Below, in pieces: positions 6,444 to 13,174 of a DNA stretch of 38,926 bases; the first letter of the stretch is position 1; every line of letters starts with the position of its first letter. The notes below the pieces were generated by a model, which was given only the letters and a program-made list of their open reading frames with translations, searched no databases and was not told the DNA's origin. The stretch spans positions 1 through 38,926 of the IMG/VR virus record IMGVR_UViG_3300044624_001725; one strand, given 5' to 3'. A program made the position numbers and the translations under genes. Source of the DNA: a virus.

Positions 6444-6617
6444 CTGGTCGCGCCTGATGGATTCGTCGGCCGCTACGGCCGCAAAGGCGACACGTTCTAT
6501 TGGCCTGAGGGGGTGCCTGATCCGACGATCACCGGCACTGGCTGGGGGCTGGTGCGGGGGTTGGATAAAGCTCCGCCCGGAACCACATTTCACGACATCA
6601 AAGCCGCTTCACCGTAA
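6444..6617 (+). other. In-frame coding-like continuation after TGA of the FN3 gene
   Basis: The frame of 6138-6443 stays open for 57 codons after TGA 6441-6443, to TAA 6615-6617. The translated text is protein-like: VAPDGFVGRYGRKGDTFYWP, then GWGLVRGLDKAPPGTTFHDI. The final TAA sits inside the terminator hairpin, as is usual for real gene ends. There is no ATG, GTG or TTG near its beginning. Either the UGA (followed by C) is read through, or it is a nonsense mutation or assembly variant, or a short gene starts at an unusual codon. Confidence 0.45.
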
Positions 6618-6635
6618 CTGGTGGGGCGGCTTTTT
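6600..6635 (+). terminator. Intrinsic terminator after the fibre/FN3 genes
   Basis: AAAGCCGC (6600-6607) pairs with GCGGCTTT, with an inner CACC/GGTG extension, followed by TTTTT (6631-6635). It separates the late accessory genes from the early operon. Confidence 0.85.
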
Positions 6636-6687
6636 CTCGTTTACGGGTGCTATATAGCGGTTTGTTTGCGGCGCGTGAGGTTTAGTG

Positions 6688-6716
6688 TTGACCGGCGCGG
6701 CTGGGTGGGTTAGCGT
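6688..6716 (+). promoter_or_regulatory. Early promoter, leaderless arrangement
   Basis: TTGACC (6688-6693), a 17-bp spacer and TAGCGT (6711-6716), then 6 bases to GTG 6723. The spacing is the same as in both leftward promoters, so the first early mRNA is also predicted to start at its start codon. It lies just after the terminator at 6600-6635 and heads the whole early operon. Confidence 0.65.
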
Positions 6717-6722
6717 TGGGTT

Positions 6723-6890
6723 GTGAGCAACACAGGAACCACACAAGAGCAGGGGAAGGCGGTACAAATTACGATACTGTCAAGCGTTCACAAGGACATC
6801 ATTAAATGCGCCAAAGAGCTTGGAAAGCACCCTGGGCGCCTGGTCGAGTGGGCTTGGGGTGTTGCAAGCAAAAAGGAGAAGGCAAAATGA
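6723..6890 (+). CDS. Small early protein (55 aa), predicted leaderless
   Basis: From GTG 6723 to TGA 6888-6890, which overlaps the next ATG. The protein starts SNTGTTQEQGKAVQITILSS and continues VHKDIIKCAKELGKHPGRLV, with a Lys-rich C-terminus. The start codon lies 6 bases below a -10 box. Its last codons carry the SD (AAAAGGAGAAGG) of the next gene. First gene of the early region; function unknown. Confidence 0.6.
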   Translation: MSNTGTTQEQGKAVQITILSSVHKDIIKCAKELGKHPGRLVEWAWGVASKKEKAK

Positions 6891-7120
6891 ACGGAACACA
6901 TCGCTATCCGTCAAACGCCGCCGCGCTACCGCTGCCAGCCGGGGCAAAGCGCGCGGGGGAACTGAACGACCGCTTGATTAAGCAAATGGACGCCGGTCCG
7001 GCGTATCACGACCTCTGGACGCGGGCCATTCGCGCCAACGATCGCGGCGACTTTGACGCGGTTGAGGTGCTACTTGAAGAGGCGCGCGCCATGGTTCAGG
7101 ATAACGGAGGCGCGCTATGA
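6887..7120 (+). CDS. Hypothetical early protein (77 aa)
   Basis: ATG 6887 has AAGGAGAAGG upstream and overlaps the previous stop. The protein is helical and acidic at the end (DRGDFDAVEVLLEEARAMVQ). An earlier in-frame ATG at 6806 lies inside the preceding gene and lacks an SD, so I prefer 6887. It is coupled to the next gene by ATGA. No family recognised. Confidence 0.65.
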   Translation: MNGTHRYPSNAAALPLPAGAKRAGELNDRLIKQMDAGPAYHDLWTRAIRANDRGDFDAVEVLLEEARAMVQDNGGAL

Positions 7121-7254
7121 AGCCGAACGCCGACGAATTGCACGCCGCGCTGTGCGGCGACTACTGGGGCGCGCTGCGGTCCATGAAGCGACGCACCGGG
7201 CAGGGCTGGGAAGCGGTCATTGCCGCGTTTATGGCTGCCGGCGGTGCCGCATGA
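7117..7254 (+). CDS. Small hypothetical protein (45 aa)
   Basis: An ATGA-coupled frame between 6887-7120 and 7251-7364: MKPNADELHAALCGDYWGAL, then a basic turn and WEAVIAAFMAAGGAA. It is helical. Support comes only from perfect stop/start overlaps on both sides. Function unknown. Confidence 0.55.
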   Translation: MKPNADELHAALCGDYWGALRSMKRRTGQGWEAVIAAFMAAGGAA

Positions 7255-7364
7255 TCGGCTGGGGCGGCAGGCCGGAAGACCTGCGGACGCTTCAGCGTCG
7301 GTCGGATCTGATCGCGGCGGCGGCTGCGCTTGTGTGGGTGGTGGCTTGGGCGGTGACCCGATGA
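7251..7364 (+). CDS. Tiny single-pass membrane protein (37 aa)
   Basis: A cationic N-terminus (GRPEDLRTLQRRSD) followed by one transmembrane helix (LIAAAAALVWVVAWAVTR). It overlaps both neighbours by 4 bases. Together with 7361-7465 it forms a pair of tiny membrane proteins at the head of the early operon; roles in host takeover or superinfection exclusion are possible but not shown. Confidence 0.55.
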   Translation: MIGWGGRPEDLRTLQRRSDLIAAAAALVWVVAWAVTR

Positions 7365-7465
7365 GCCGGCGCACCGATGACACGCCGGAAGTTATCTTCC
7401 TCGCGTTGTGGTTTTGCGGCGTGCTGGCGATTGGCTCGTGGGTGCTGGAGGTGTTGGCATGGTAG
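7361..7465 (+). CDS. Tiny single-pass membrane protein (34 aa)
   Basis: MSRRTDDTPE precedes a single hydrophobic helix (VIFLALWFCGVLAIGSWVLE). It starts by ATGA overlap and its end overlaps the exonuclease gene by 7 bases. Function unknown. Confidence 0.55.
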   Translation: MSRRTDDTPEVIFLALWFCGVLAIGSWVLEVLAW

Positions 7466-8499
7466 AGCAATTCGTCCACGCCGCGCGGTTTGATGGGCTG
7501 GAGCGGCATGTGCCGGAGGTTTCGCAAGACCCGGCACAACGCCAAGGCTTCATCGGCGGCACCGACGTCGCGCATGTGCTCGGCCTTGAGCCCTACGGCT
7601 GCGCGCGCCGGCTGTGGTACCAGAAGACCGGGGCGCCGCCTGACCGTGACTTCCGTATGACCGGGCCGATTGTAGCCGGGAAGCTGATGGAGGACGGCGT
7701 AGCGGAAATGGTCAAAGAGCAAACGGGATGGAAGATCCGCCGCAAGCGCGCGACCGCCAACGGCCACGAACTGCAACGGGTTGACCGCGCCATCGTCGGG
7801 CACGAATGGGGACCTGGCGTGCTCGAAATCAAGACGGTAAGCGACCGGGCCTACTGGGACTGGAAGCGGGCTGGCGTGCCGCTGGGCTATCTCATGCAGG
7901 TGCAGTGGTATATGCGCGTGCTTGGCTGGTCGTGGGCTTGCCTCGCCGCGCTGAACCGGGAGACCGGGCAGCTCCACTTGTTCACCTTCCAGGCGAACGA
8001 ACAACTCATGGCGGCTGTGGCTAAAAAGGTCGATTGGTTCGTGTCGCACCACGTAGACCAGCGCGTGACGCCCGCATGGCTAGAGGAGCGCGACGGGCGC
8101 TGTGAGTCCTGCCAGTGGGAGCCGACGTGCCAGATGGACGAGTGGTCCGCGGTGAGCGACCAAGGGTTAGTCCAAATCGAGGGGCTGCCACCACTGGTGG
8201 CAGAGTACCAGCGGGCGAAGGATCTTATTACGCGTGCGGAGAAAATGGCCGACATTCTCCGCACGGGCGACGAATCCGCGGAGGACGAAGCGCACCGGCT
8301 TGGGATTGACGCGCTGATGGGCGTTAATGAGCAGGCGGCGGCGGGGAACGGCGAGTATGTGAAGTTTCGGGTGGTGGAAACTTCGCGGGTCGATACCGAC
8401 GCGCTGAAGGCGAAATACCCGGACGTTTATGCGGACGTGGTAAAGCGGTCGGTGAGCCGGCCGTTGAAGATTTTGAAAATAAAGGGAGCAAAGCAATGA
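7459..8499 (+). CDS. YqaJ/Cas4-like recombination exonuclease with putative Fe-S cysteines
   Basis: A 346-aa PD-(D/E)xK nuclease, first member of an exonuclease-annealase-SSB set. The YqaJ/lambda-exonuclease order is visible: GGTDVAHVLGLEPYG (33-47), ELQRVDRAI (Asp109), VLEIKTVS (Glu123, Lys125) and GYLMQVQWYM (about 143-152). It should degrade duplex ends to expose single strands for the RecT-like protein. Unusually, Cys48 sits in GCARRLWY and three more cysteines form C-x2-C-x5-C (215, 218, 224), the spacing used for 4Fe-4S clusters in Cas4 and AddB. ATG 7459 is chosen over 7408 because the earlier start lies within the preceding gene. Confidence 0.88.
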   Translation: MVEQFVHAARFDGLERHVPEVSQDPAQRQGFIGGTDVAHVLGLEPYGCARRLWYQKTGAPPDRDFRMTGPIVAGKLMEDGVAEMVKEQTGWKIRRKRATANGHELQRVDRAIVGHEWGPGVLEIKTVSDRAYWDWKRAGVPLGYLMQVQWYMRVLGWSWACLAALNRETGQLHLFTFQANEQLMAAVAKKVDWFVSHHVDQRVTPAWLEERDGRCESCQWEPTCQMDEWSAVSDQGLVQIEGLPPLVAEYQRAKDLITRAEKMADILRTGDESAEDEAHRLGIDALMGVNEQAAAGNGEYVKFRVVETSRVDTDALKAKYPDVYADVVKRSVSRPLKILKIKGAKQ

Positions 8500-9200
8500 G
8501 TACGACACAGCCATCGGCGCAAGCCGTGGAAATGAATCAGGTTCAGGAGATGGAGCGGATTGCCACGCTATTGGACCGCGTGACAGACCAGACGATGCGC
8601 CAGGAGGCCGAGCGCATGTTACTCGACCGGGCGCAAGCCTACCACGTCCGCAAGCGGCCGGGGTGCCAGAATCAGGACGAGGTGCAAATGCGGATTGCCG
8701 CTGGGCGCCCGTTTGGGCTTGACCGGGATACATCACTGAATGCCTTTGACGTGATTCAGGGCGTGGTGGCGATGCGGGCGAGCCTCCGCGCCGGGCTTCT
8801 CCAGCGGCACGGCTGGCACTGGCTGTTTGCGAAGCACGACATGAGTGAGTGCTCGCTGATCGCCACGAAGGACGGTCGGCCATACCTCAACGCTGAAGGC
8901 AAACCGCACATCTTCACCTACACCATGGACGACGCGAAGCGCGGCAAACTCGACGGCAAAGAGAACTGGAAGATGAATCCCATGGACATGCTGTTCGCGC
9001 GGTGCATCACGCGGCTTCAGCGGCGCGTCTGCCCGGCCGCTACGCTCGGCATGGATATCCCGGACACGACCGAACCGGTGACATTGGAGATGGTCGTGCA
9101 GGAGACGGAGCAGCAGCGCGTGGCGAGTAAATCGGCGTCCGCGCTAGACGCCCTCGAAGCCGAACTGATGCGCGAACCCGTGGCGGTGGCGAATGTTTGA
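8496..9200 (+). CDS. recT: RecT-like single-strand annealing protein
   Basis: A 234-aa protein with AAAGGGAG upstream, starting in an ATGA overlap with the exonuclease. The annealase core is visible: RIAAGRPFGLDRDTSLNAFD, IQGVVAMRASLRAGLL, FTYTMDDAKRGKL, and NPMDMLFARCITRLQRR near residues 160-175. It would coat and anneal single strands made by the nuclease, allowing recombination-dependent repair or replication. The C-terminus is an acidic, poorly ordered tail. The family is clear; the exact subfamily is not. Confidence 0.85.
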   Translation: MSTTQPSAQAVEMNQVQEMERIATLLDRVTDQTMRQEAERMLLDRAQAYHVRKRPGCQNQDEVQMRIAAGRPFGLDRDTSLNAFDVIQGVVAMRASLRAGLLQRHGWHWLFAKHDMSECSLIATKDGRPYLNAEGKPHIFTYTMDDAKRGKLDGKENWKMNPMDMLFARCITRLQRRVCPAATLGMDIPDTTEPVTLEMVVQETEQQRVASKSASALDALEAELMREPVAVANV

Positions 9201-9669
9201 GCATGGCGCGTGGTACACGGGCGGCATCGTCGCGGTCGAGTACATCAAGTCCGAAAAGAAGGGCACGCCAGGCCTTCAGATCACCGTTGAAGTGTCCGAC
9301 CGTGGCACGATCACGGGCGTCTGGTGGCTTACCAACTCGCTCGTCAATAACCCAGACGACAAGGCGGCGAGCAAGGTTCCGCAGTGGGAGGCCGCGCAGA
9401 TCCGCTGCAAGCAGTTTGGCTGCACGGAGGATGGCTTAGGCCACCAGGAGACATGGCTCCTGCACATCCAAAAGACGTTCATCGGCCAGCAGGCGTCAGT
9501 CATGGCCGAAGTCAACCAGTACGGCGACACGTCTGCGCAGGTGGTTTGCAAGCCGAAGGTGGGCGGCGGCGGTGGCTTTGCTCGGGCAGCGGCTACGGCG
9601 TCACCATTTGCGGCGCGGCCGGCCAACTCGGACCCGTTCGCGGTTGGAGACGACGACCTGCCATTTTAG
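9193..9669 (+). CDS. ssb: Single-stranded DNA-binding protein (SSB-like)
   Basis: A 158-aa protein with an N-terminal beta-barrel-like domain (about 1-120; ITVEVSDRGTITGVWWLTN), a Gly/Ala/Pro linker (VGGGGGFARAAATASPF) and the acidic tip DDDLPF, nearly the DDDIPF tail of bacterial SSB that docks replication and repair partners. It overlaps the annealase gene by 8 bases. The barrel itself does not look like canonical SSB, so it may be an analogous phage family. Confidence 0.75.
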   Translation: MFEHGAWYTGGIVAVEYIKSEKKGTPGLQITVEVSDRGTITGVWWLTNSLVNNPDDKAASKVPQWEAAQIRCKQFGCTEDGLGHQETWLLHIQKTFIGQQASVMAEVNQYGDTSAQVVCKPKVGGGGGFARAAATASPFAARPANSDPFAVGDDDLPF

Positions 9670-9671
9670 AC

Positions 9672-9691
9672 CCGCGGGCAACCGCCCGCGG
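9672..9691 (+). other. Perfect GC hairpin after ssb
   Basis: CCGCGGGC (9672-9679), a 4-base loop and GCCCGCGG (9684-9691), starting 2 bases after the ssb stop. There is no T-run, so it is not a standard terminator; it may pause transcription or protect mRNA ends. A second hairpin (GCGGGCC 9827-9833 with GGCCCGC 9845-9851) lies just before the SD of the next gene. The stretch 9670-9869 otherwise shows no convincing gene. Confidence 0.6.
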
Positions 9692-9869
9692 CCTGCCGTT
9701 CCAATACAGCGCACGATCTCGGAAATCCGCGCGGGACGGCAGACCGGGGGCGGCTACGACCTCCAGAAAAGAGGCAGTCTGAGCTTATAAACCACTGAAT
9801 ACACCTGTTGGATTTGGATTCTTGAGGCGGGCCGGGGAGACACTGGCCCGCCGAAAACAAAGGAGAGTT

Positions 9870-10088
9870 ATGCCACGCGAAACATGCCATTGCGGAGAGT
9901 GCCAACGGTGCTACCACCGCGCGTATATGGCCGCGTGGCGATGGCGGAAGATCCGCGGGCCGCTGCCAGCAGCATGGGCGGCGCAAGCGCGGACGGAAGC
10001 CTGGCAGTTGCAACGCTACATCTGCCCATTGGCAGAGATAGCGAAGTACCAATTTGGCCGCAAGACGACGCGGCCGGCTGCGGAATAG
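9870..10088 (+). CDS. Cysteine-cluster small protein (72 aa)
   Basis: ATG 9870 with AGGAGAG 4 bases upstream. The N-terminus carries four cysteines in nine residues (CHCGECQRC), likely a zinc knuckle, followed by an aromatic/basic helix (YHRAYMAAWRWRKIR). It probably binds nucleic acid. In-frame start 9822 lies upstream of the SD and is not preferred. Confidence 0.6.
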   Translation: MPRETCHCGECQRCYHRAYMAAWRWRKIRGPLPAAWAAQARTEAWQLQRYICPLAEIAKYQFGRKTTRPAAE

Positions 10089-10097
10089 GATAGGGAC

Positions 10098-10277
10098 ATG
10101 GAAATAGCAACGATTGGACTGTTTTTGCTGGGCGGCGGCGCCTACCTGCGCTGGAAGCCAACGCGGGCGCAGGTGTGGAACTGGATCGCGGCCTGGGCGG
10201 CGGCGAATCGTGACGCGGCGATTACGCGGGACAAGATGAAGGGCGTGTATTTGAATGCGGAGGTGCCGAATGGCTGA
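10098..10277 (+). CDS. Small membrane-anchored protein (59 aa)
   Basis: MEIATIGLFLLGGGAYLRWK forms a short N-terminal hydrophobic anchor, followed by an amphipathic Trp/Ala-rich helix (VWNWIAAWAAANRDAA). ATAGGGAC precedes the ATG. It overlaps the next gene by 8 bases. Function unknown. Confidence 0.55.
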   Translation: MEIATIGLFLLGGGAYLRWKPTRAQVWNWIAAWAAANRDAAITRDKMKGVYLNAEVPNG

Positions 10278-10656
10278 GAGGACGCTGGCAGAGATAGCGC
10301 TTGAAGCATGGTGGGAGCGCGACGAGGCCCAGGCGCACGCCGCGGACCTGAGAGCGGCGCTGGATCTAGCGCGAGTCCAGTTTGATTGGATCAGGCAGAA
10401 CTCAAAACCGCCCGTCAACGGCTACTCTGAATCGGCGATTTGGGCGGTGGTCGTAACTGCGAGTAGAGATGCTTCGTCCGCCCTTGCCCGCACCCCGGCG
10501 CAGTCGCTGGGACGGCTGAAGGCGAAGGCGTCGAGAGAAATGGCGCGATTATTTATGGCGACCAATAAAAGCGACCTGTCGTACTACCAGCGCGATCTAG
10601 CCGCCCGGTTCTGCAAAGCCGAAGCCGACCGACTGGAGGCCCTCGATGGACGCTAA
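10270..10656 (+). CDS. Hypothetical helical protein (128 aa)
   Basis: Starts MAERTLAEIALEAWWERDEA; the N-terminal half is a likely coiled coil (HAADLRAALDLARVQFDWIR). The C-terminal half is basic (RLKAKASREMARLFMATNKS and YYQRDLAARFCKAEADRLEA). ATG 10270 is used because it overlaps the upstream stop; 10255 is an alternative. The end repeats the phrase RLEAL, also found at the start of the next gene, where the two overlap. Function unknown. Confidence 0.65.
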   Translation: MAERTLAEIALEAWWERDEAQAHAADLRAALDLARVQFDWIRQNSKPPVNGYSESAIWAVVVTASRDASSALARTPAQSLGRLKAKASREMARLFMATNKSDLSYYQRDLAARFCKAEADRLEALDGR

Positions 10657-10933
10657 ACGGCTGGAGGCCCTCGTATACCGCTGCAACGAGGCAATCGAAG
10701 ATACGGGCAATGGCTTTGGCGCATATTTCGATGCGTCTGACATTGCCGACCTCGCCCGGTGCGCGGCGGCTTGGGCGAAGGTGGAGCGGGCGAAGGAGCA
10801 CACCGGGAACCATACGTGGTGCATCGTATCCGACCGCCATGGGTTTAGTTTGGATACCGCATGGGCTGGCGAGCATGACCCTAAGCTCACCGCCATCGCC
10901 GCCGTCGAAGCCGCGTGGGAGGTGAAGCTATGA
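10646..10933 (+). CDS. Hypothetical protein (95 aa)
   Basis: A soluble acidic protein with segments KRLEALVYRCNEAIEDTG, FDASDIADLARCAAAWAKVE and HTWCIVSDRHGFSLDT. It overlaps both neighbours. No recognised motif; two cysteines and several aromatics suggest a small globular fold. Confidence 0.6.
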   Translation: MDAKRLEALVYRCNEAIEDTGNGFGAYFDASDIADLARCAAAWAKVERAKEHTGNHTWCIVSDRHGFSLDTAWAGEHDPKLTAIAAVEAAWEVKL

Positions 10934-11205
10934 GCAGATATTGCAAGATGCCATCTCCGCAGACGGTAGAGATTGCCGGGGTGAAATGGAGAGAGCATTA
11001 CCAGTGCTATACGGTGAAACTAGTCGGAGTGCTGGAGTTGTCGTTTACTTACCGCACGGGGTTATTTGACGTAATGGCAATGGGCCAGCTTATCGGTGCC
11101 GCTGACAATGTAGAAGCGGCTGCTCACATGGCAATTGCCGAAGCGCGGCGGATAAACGCGGCTCTAACGAAGCGACTGGCGGAGATACCGGAGGTGAAGC
11201 CGTGA
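10930..11205 (+). CDS. Hypothetical protein (91 aa)
   Basis: Starts MSRYCKMPSPQTVEIAGVKW. The first half is beta-rich (YTVKLVGVLELSFTYRTG), the second a helix (AAAHMAIAEARRINAALTKR). ATGA-coupled to the gene before and GTGA-coupled to the one after. Function unknown. Confidence 0.6.
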   Translation: MSRYCKMPSPQTVEIAGVKWREHYQCYTVKLVGVLELSFTYRTGLFDVMAMGQLIGAADNVEAAAHMAIAEARRINAALTKRLAEIPEVKP

Positions 11206-11405
11206 TCCGCCGCGTCCGCATGGCCCGCAAGCGGCTGTGGATTGCGCGGGAACTGGCTAAGTCAGCAAATGACCGCTACCGAGTGACGCTTGGGCTAGCG
11301 GAGATATACGGCGACGACCCATATCTTGACCGACAATGGCGTGCCGTCCATCGTCACGCAAAGACCCTCCGCGCCATTGAGCGAAGAAAGGACCGGACAT
11401 CGTGA
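11202..11405 (+). CDS. Small basic protein (67 aa)
   Basis: A very basic helical protein from GTG 11202 (IRRVRMARKRLWIARELAKS to RAIERRKDRTS). Nucleic-acid binding is plausible from charge alone. Overlaps both neighbours by 4 bases. Confidence 0.6.
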   Translation: MIRRVRMARKRLWIARELAKSANDRYRVTLGLAEIYGDDPYLDRQWRAVHRHAKTLRAIERRKDRTS

Positions 11406-11761
11406 AGACATTGAGACTCAACCGCGCCGAATCCACCGCCTACGCCAACGGCGAGCGGCGGTTCTGGCGTGCGATTGACCTGCGAAAACAAGGCTTCGAC
11501 ACGGCGCAGCCGCATGAGAACGCGACATGGTGCCGAGAAATCGAGACCAAACTGAGTGAATGGGAGTGGTGGGGACCGATCAACGAGGACGGGCGCGGGC
11601 TGAAGTACCAGTGGGGCGTCACCTGCCCCTACGGCGGCGCCGGCGACCGCATCATTCTCGCCGAGCGCAACACCTGCGGGCAGCAGTCGACCATCACCGC
11701 CATCACCGTCGAGAAGCGCGGCGGCAAGTGGGGCTGGGTTGTGGAGGTGGGGAATGAGTAA
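11402..11761 (+). CDS. ASCH/PUA-like phage protein
   Basis: A 119-aa protein from GTG 11402. The C-terminal half, GVTCPYGGAGDRIILAERNT, followed by ITAITVEKRGGKWGWVVEV, matches the pattern of ASCH-like phage proteins that read CPYG..GDRLWVRE, a beta-barrel fold thought to bind RNA or modified bases. The N-terminus (FWRAIDLRKQGFDTAQ) is less typical, and the usual Trp in the LWVRE strand is absent. Family assignment is tentative. Confidence 0.5.
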   Translation: MKTLRLNRAESTAYANGERRFWRAIDLRKQGFDTAQPHENATWCREIETKLSEWEWWGPINEDGRGLKYQWGVTCPYGGAGDRIILAERNTCGQQSTITAITVEKRGGKWGWVVEVGNE

Positions 11762-11888
11762 AGGGTCTTTGCTCAAAGGCTGGGAGTCGATGGCTCTCAT
11801 CGTGCTTGCCTTATTTGGCGTTGTCGTCTTGCTGACTGGGCTGGTCGCATTGCTAGGCTTGACGCTCAAATATCTGGGGATCGCATGA
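11754..11888 (+). CDS. Tiny single-pass membrane protein (44 aa)
   Basis: A short polar start (MSKGSLLKGWES), then about 26 hydrophobic residues (ALIVLALFGVVVLLTGLVAL). It overlaps 11402-11761 by 8 bases and the next gene by 4. The third such micro-membrane protein in the early operon. Confidence 0.6.
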   Translation: MSKGSLLKGWESMALIVLALFGVVVLLTGLVALLGLTLKYLGIA

Positions 11889-12115
11889 CCCCCGCACGCG
11901 CGGCTGAGGTGCTGCGGTACAAAAAGCTGGTAGGCCCGGACGACTGGGAAGCGGCCAGAGAGATGGGCGCTGAGGCGCTGGAGTTGCTGGCATGGCTGTT
12001 TGGGCGAGACGAGTGGGGATCGTTAAGAGTTATGATTTGCGGCGGTTTGTGGGATGGCAATGGTTCATTCCTAGATCATTGCAAGGCCGAGTGGGAGAAG
12101 GAGCGCCGCACATGA
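11885..12115 (+). CDS. Hypothetical protein (76 aa)
   Basis: Starts MTPARAAEVLRYKKLVGPDD and contains GAEALELLAWLFGRDEWGS; helical, acidic. ATGA-coupled on both sides; the SD of the next gene (GAAGGAG) lies near its end. No family recognised. Confidence 0.6.
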   Translation: MTPARAAEVLRYKKLVGPDDWEAAREMGAEALELLAWLFGRDEWGSLRVMICGGLWDGNGSFLDHCKAEWEKERRT

Positions 12116-12597
12116 CCCGCCAACCGCCGGCCTTCGCCCGCATTGCCGAATTTTCCCGGTGCCGGCAGTATCGCTACTGGCTTCAAATCGCCTGGGGTGG
12201 GCCAAAGCGCGTCAACTTCCTGATGCTTAACCCATCCACCGCTGACGAGATCGCCAACGATCCAACCGTGGAGCGTTGCGAGCGTCGGGCGCGCGCCTGG
12301 GGCTACGGCGGGCTGATAGTTACCAATATTTTCGCCTACCGCGCGACTGATCCGCGCGTGATGCGGGCGCAGGGTGATCCGGTGGGGCCGGCCAACGATG
12401 CGTACATTCGCACCGCGGCGGCGATGTCGGATCTGGTGATTTGCGCTTGGGGCGCGCATGGGACATATCGAGGGCGCTCGGTTGAGGTGAGGCGGATTGT
12501 GGAGCAGTTTGAGCCGCACGCGCTGCGGGTGTCGAAGGGTGGAGAGCCGTGCCATCCGCTGTATCTGCCGTATGAGTTGGAGCCGTTCAAGATTTGA
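12112..12597 (+). CDS. DUF1643 family protein
   Basis: A 161-aa protein with the DUF1643 signature in order: FLMLNPSTADEIANDPTVER, CERRARAWGYGGLIVTNIFA, YRATDPR, then DPVGPANDAY and VICAWGAHG. This family is common in phages and has no settled biochemical role; conserved Asp, Asn and Cys residues suggest an enzyme or nucleotide-binding fold. ATG 12112 overlaps the upstream stop and has GAAGGAG before it; an in-frame ATG at 11992 lies inside the previous gene. Confidence 0.85.
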   Translation: MTRQPPAFARIAEFSRCRQYRYWLQIAWGGPKRVNFLMLNPSTADEIANDPTVERCERRARAWGYGGLIVTNIFAYRATDPRVMRAQGDPVGPANDAYIRTAAAMSDLVICAWGAHGTYRGRSVEVRRIVEQFEPHALRVSKGGEPCHPLYLPYELEPFKI

Positions 12598-12640
12598 GCA
12601 GTAACCCCGGTTTGCCGACGCGGGGGAGGAAAGGGAGCAA

Positions 12641-13174
12641 ATGAGAAACAAATGGACACCGGGCGACCCATGCCCGCGATGCGACACTCCGCTATGGGCG
12701 GAGTCTGACCGGTACAAGCCGGGGCGGGCGATCTGCCGCGACTGCGGATTAGTCGAGCGCCGCGCGGAGCAAGCCGCGGCACGCACCCGCACGGCGAAAC
12801 CATGCCGGGTGTGCGCGGCGGTCCTCACCGGCAACGACATTCGCCAAGTGGCGTGCAAGCCGTGCCGGGTGGCTACAGCCGAAGCTGCGAACGCCGCGCG
12901 GCAGTGCCCTTGCGGGGCGTCGATTGCGCACCGGTCGAAAAACGCGCGGTTTTGCGAAAAGCACTCAGCGCGGGAGCGGGCGAAGGGCGCGACGGCTGGC
13001 AGTGCGTCGGCGCAGGCGAAGCGGCGGCAGGCCGGGACGAAACAGCGGCCGGCGGAGATCGCGCCGCGGCTGGTGGCGCAGGCGTGGCCGGGATTGCGCG
13101 GGCCTGGCGGGGAGTGGGAGAAGGGGCCGACGACCGTGCAGGGCTGGGCGACGTTGGATGGGGGGCGGGTGTGA
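12641..13174 (+). CDS. Multi zinc-ribbon protein
   Basis: A 177-aa protein with AAAGGGAGCAA before ATG 12641. Three cysteine clusters are visible: CPRC (11-14) with CRDC (32-35), CRVC (55-58) with CKPC (72-75), and CPC (89-91) with CEKH (105-108). Each could hold one zinc. The C-terminal third is basic and low-complexity, ending in a Gly/Pro/Trp segment. Its stop overlaps the GTG of the SNF2-type helicase, so it probably acts with that enzyme as a DNA- or RNA-binding partner. No specific family name is secure. Confidence 0.75.
   Translation: MRNKWTPGDPCPRCDTPLWAESDRYKPGRAICRDCGLVERRAEQAAARTRTAKPCRVCAAVLTGNDIRQVACKPCRVATAEAANAARQCPCGASIAHRSKNARFCEKHSARERAKGATAGSASAQAKRRQAGTKQRPAEIAPRLVAQAWPGLRGPGGEWEKGPTTVQGWATLDGGRV

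Noticed and set aside
6379-6657. 92-aa plus-strand frame over the FN3 extension
   Set aside because: Low-quality Arg/Ser/Trp-rich text that reads through the terminator hairpin; the frame of 6138-6617 is far more protein-like.
7096-8052. 318-aa minus-strand frame
   Set aside because: Antisense to small early genes and the exonuclease, whose motifs are clear on the plus strand.
9697-9790. Protein-like tail (VPIQRTISEIRAGRQTGGGY) after ssb
   Set aside because: No start codon with an SD in the right frame after the ssb stop; left as intergenic.
12802-13170. N-terminal extension of the SNF2 helicase frame
   Set aside because: Overlaps the zinc-ribbon gene in another frame; composition is shadow-like and GTG 13171 gives a clean GTGA overlap.
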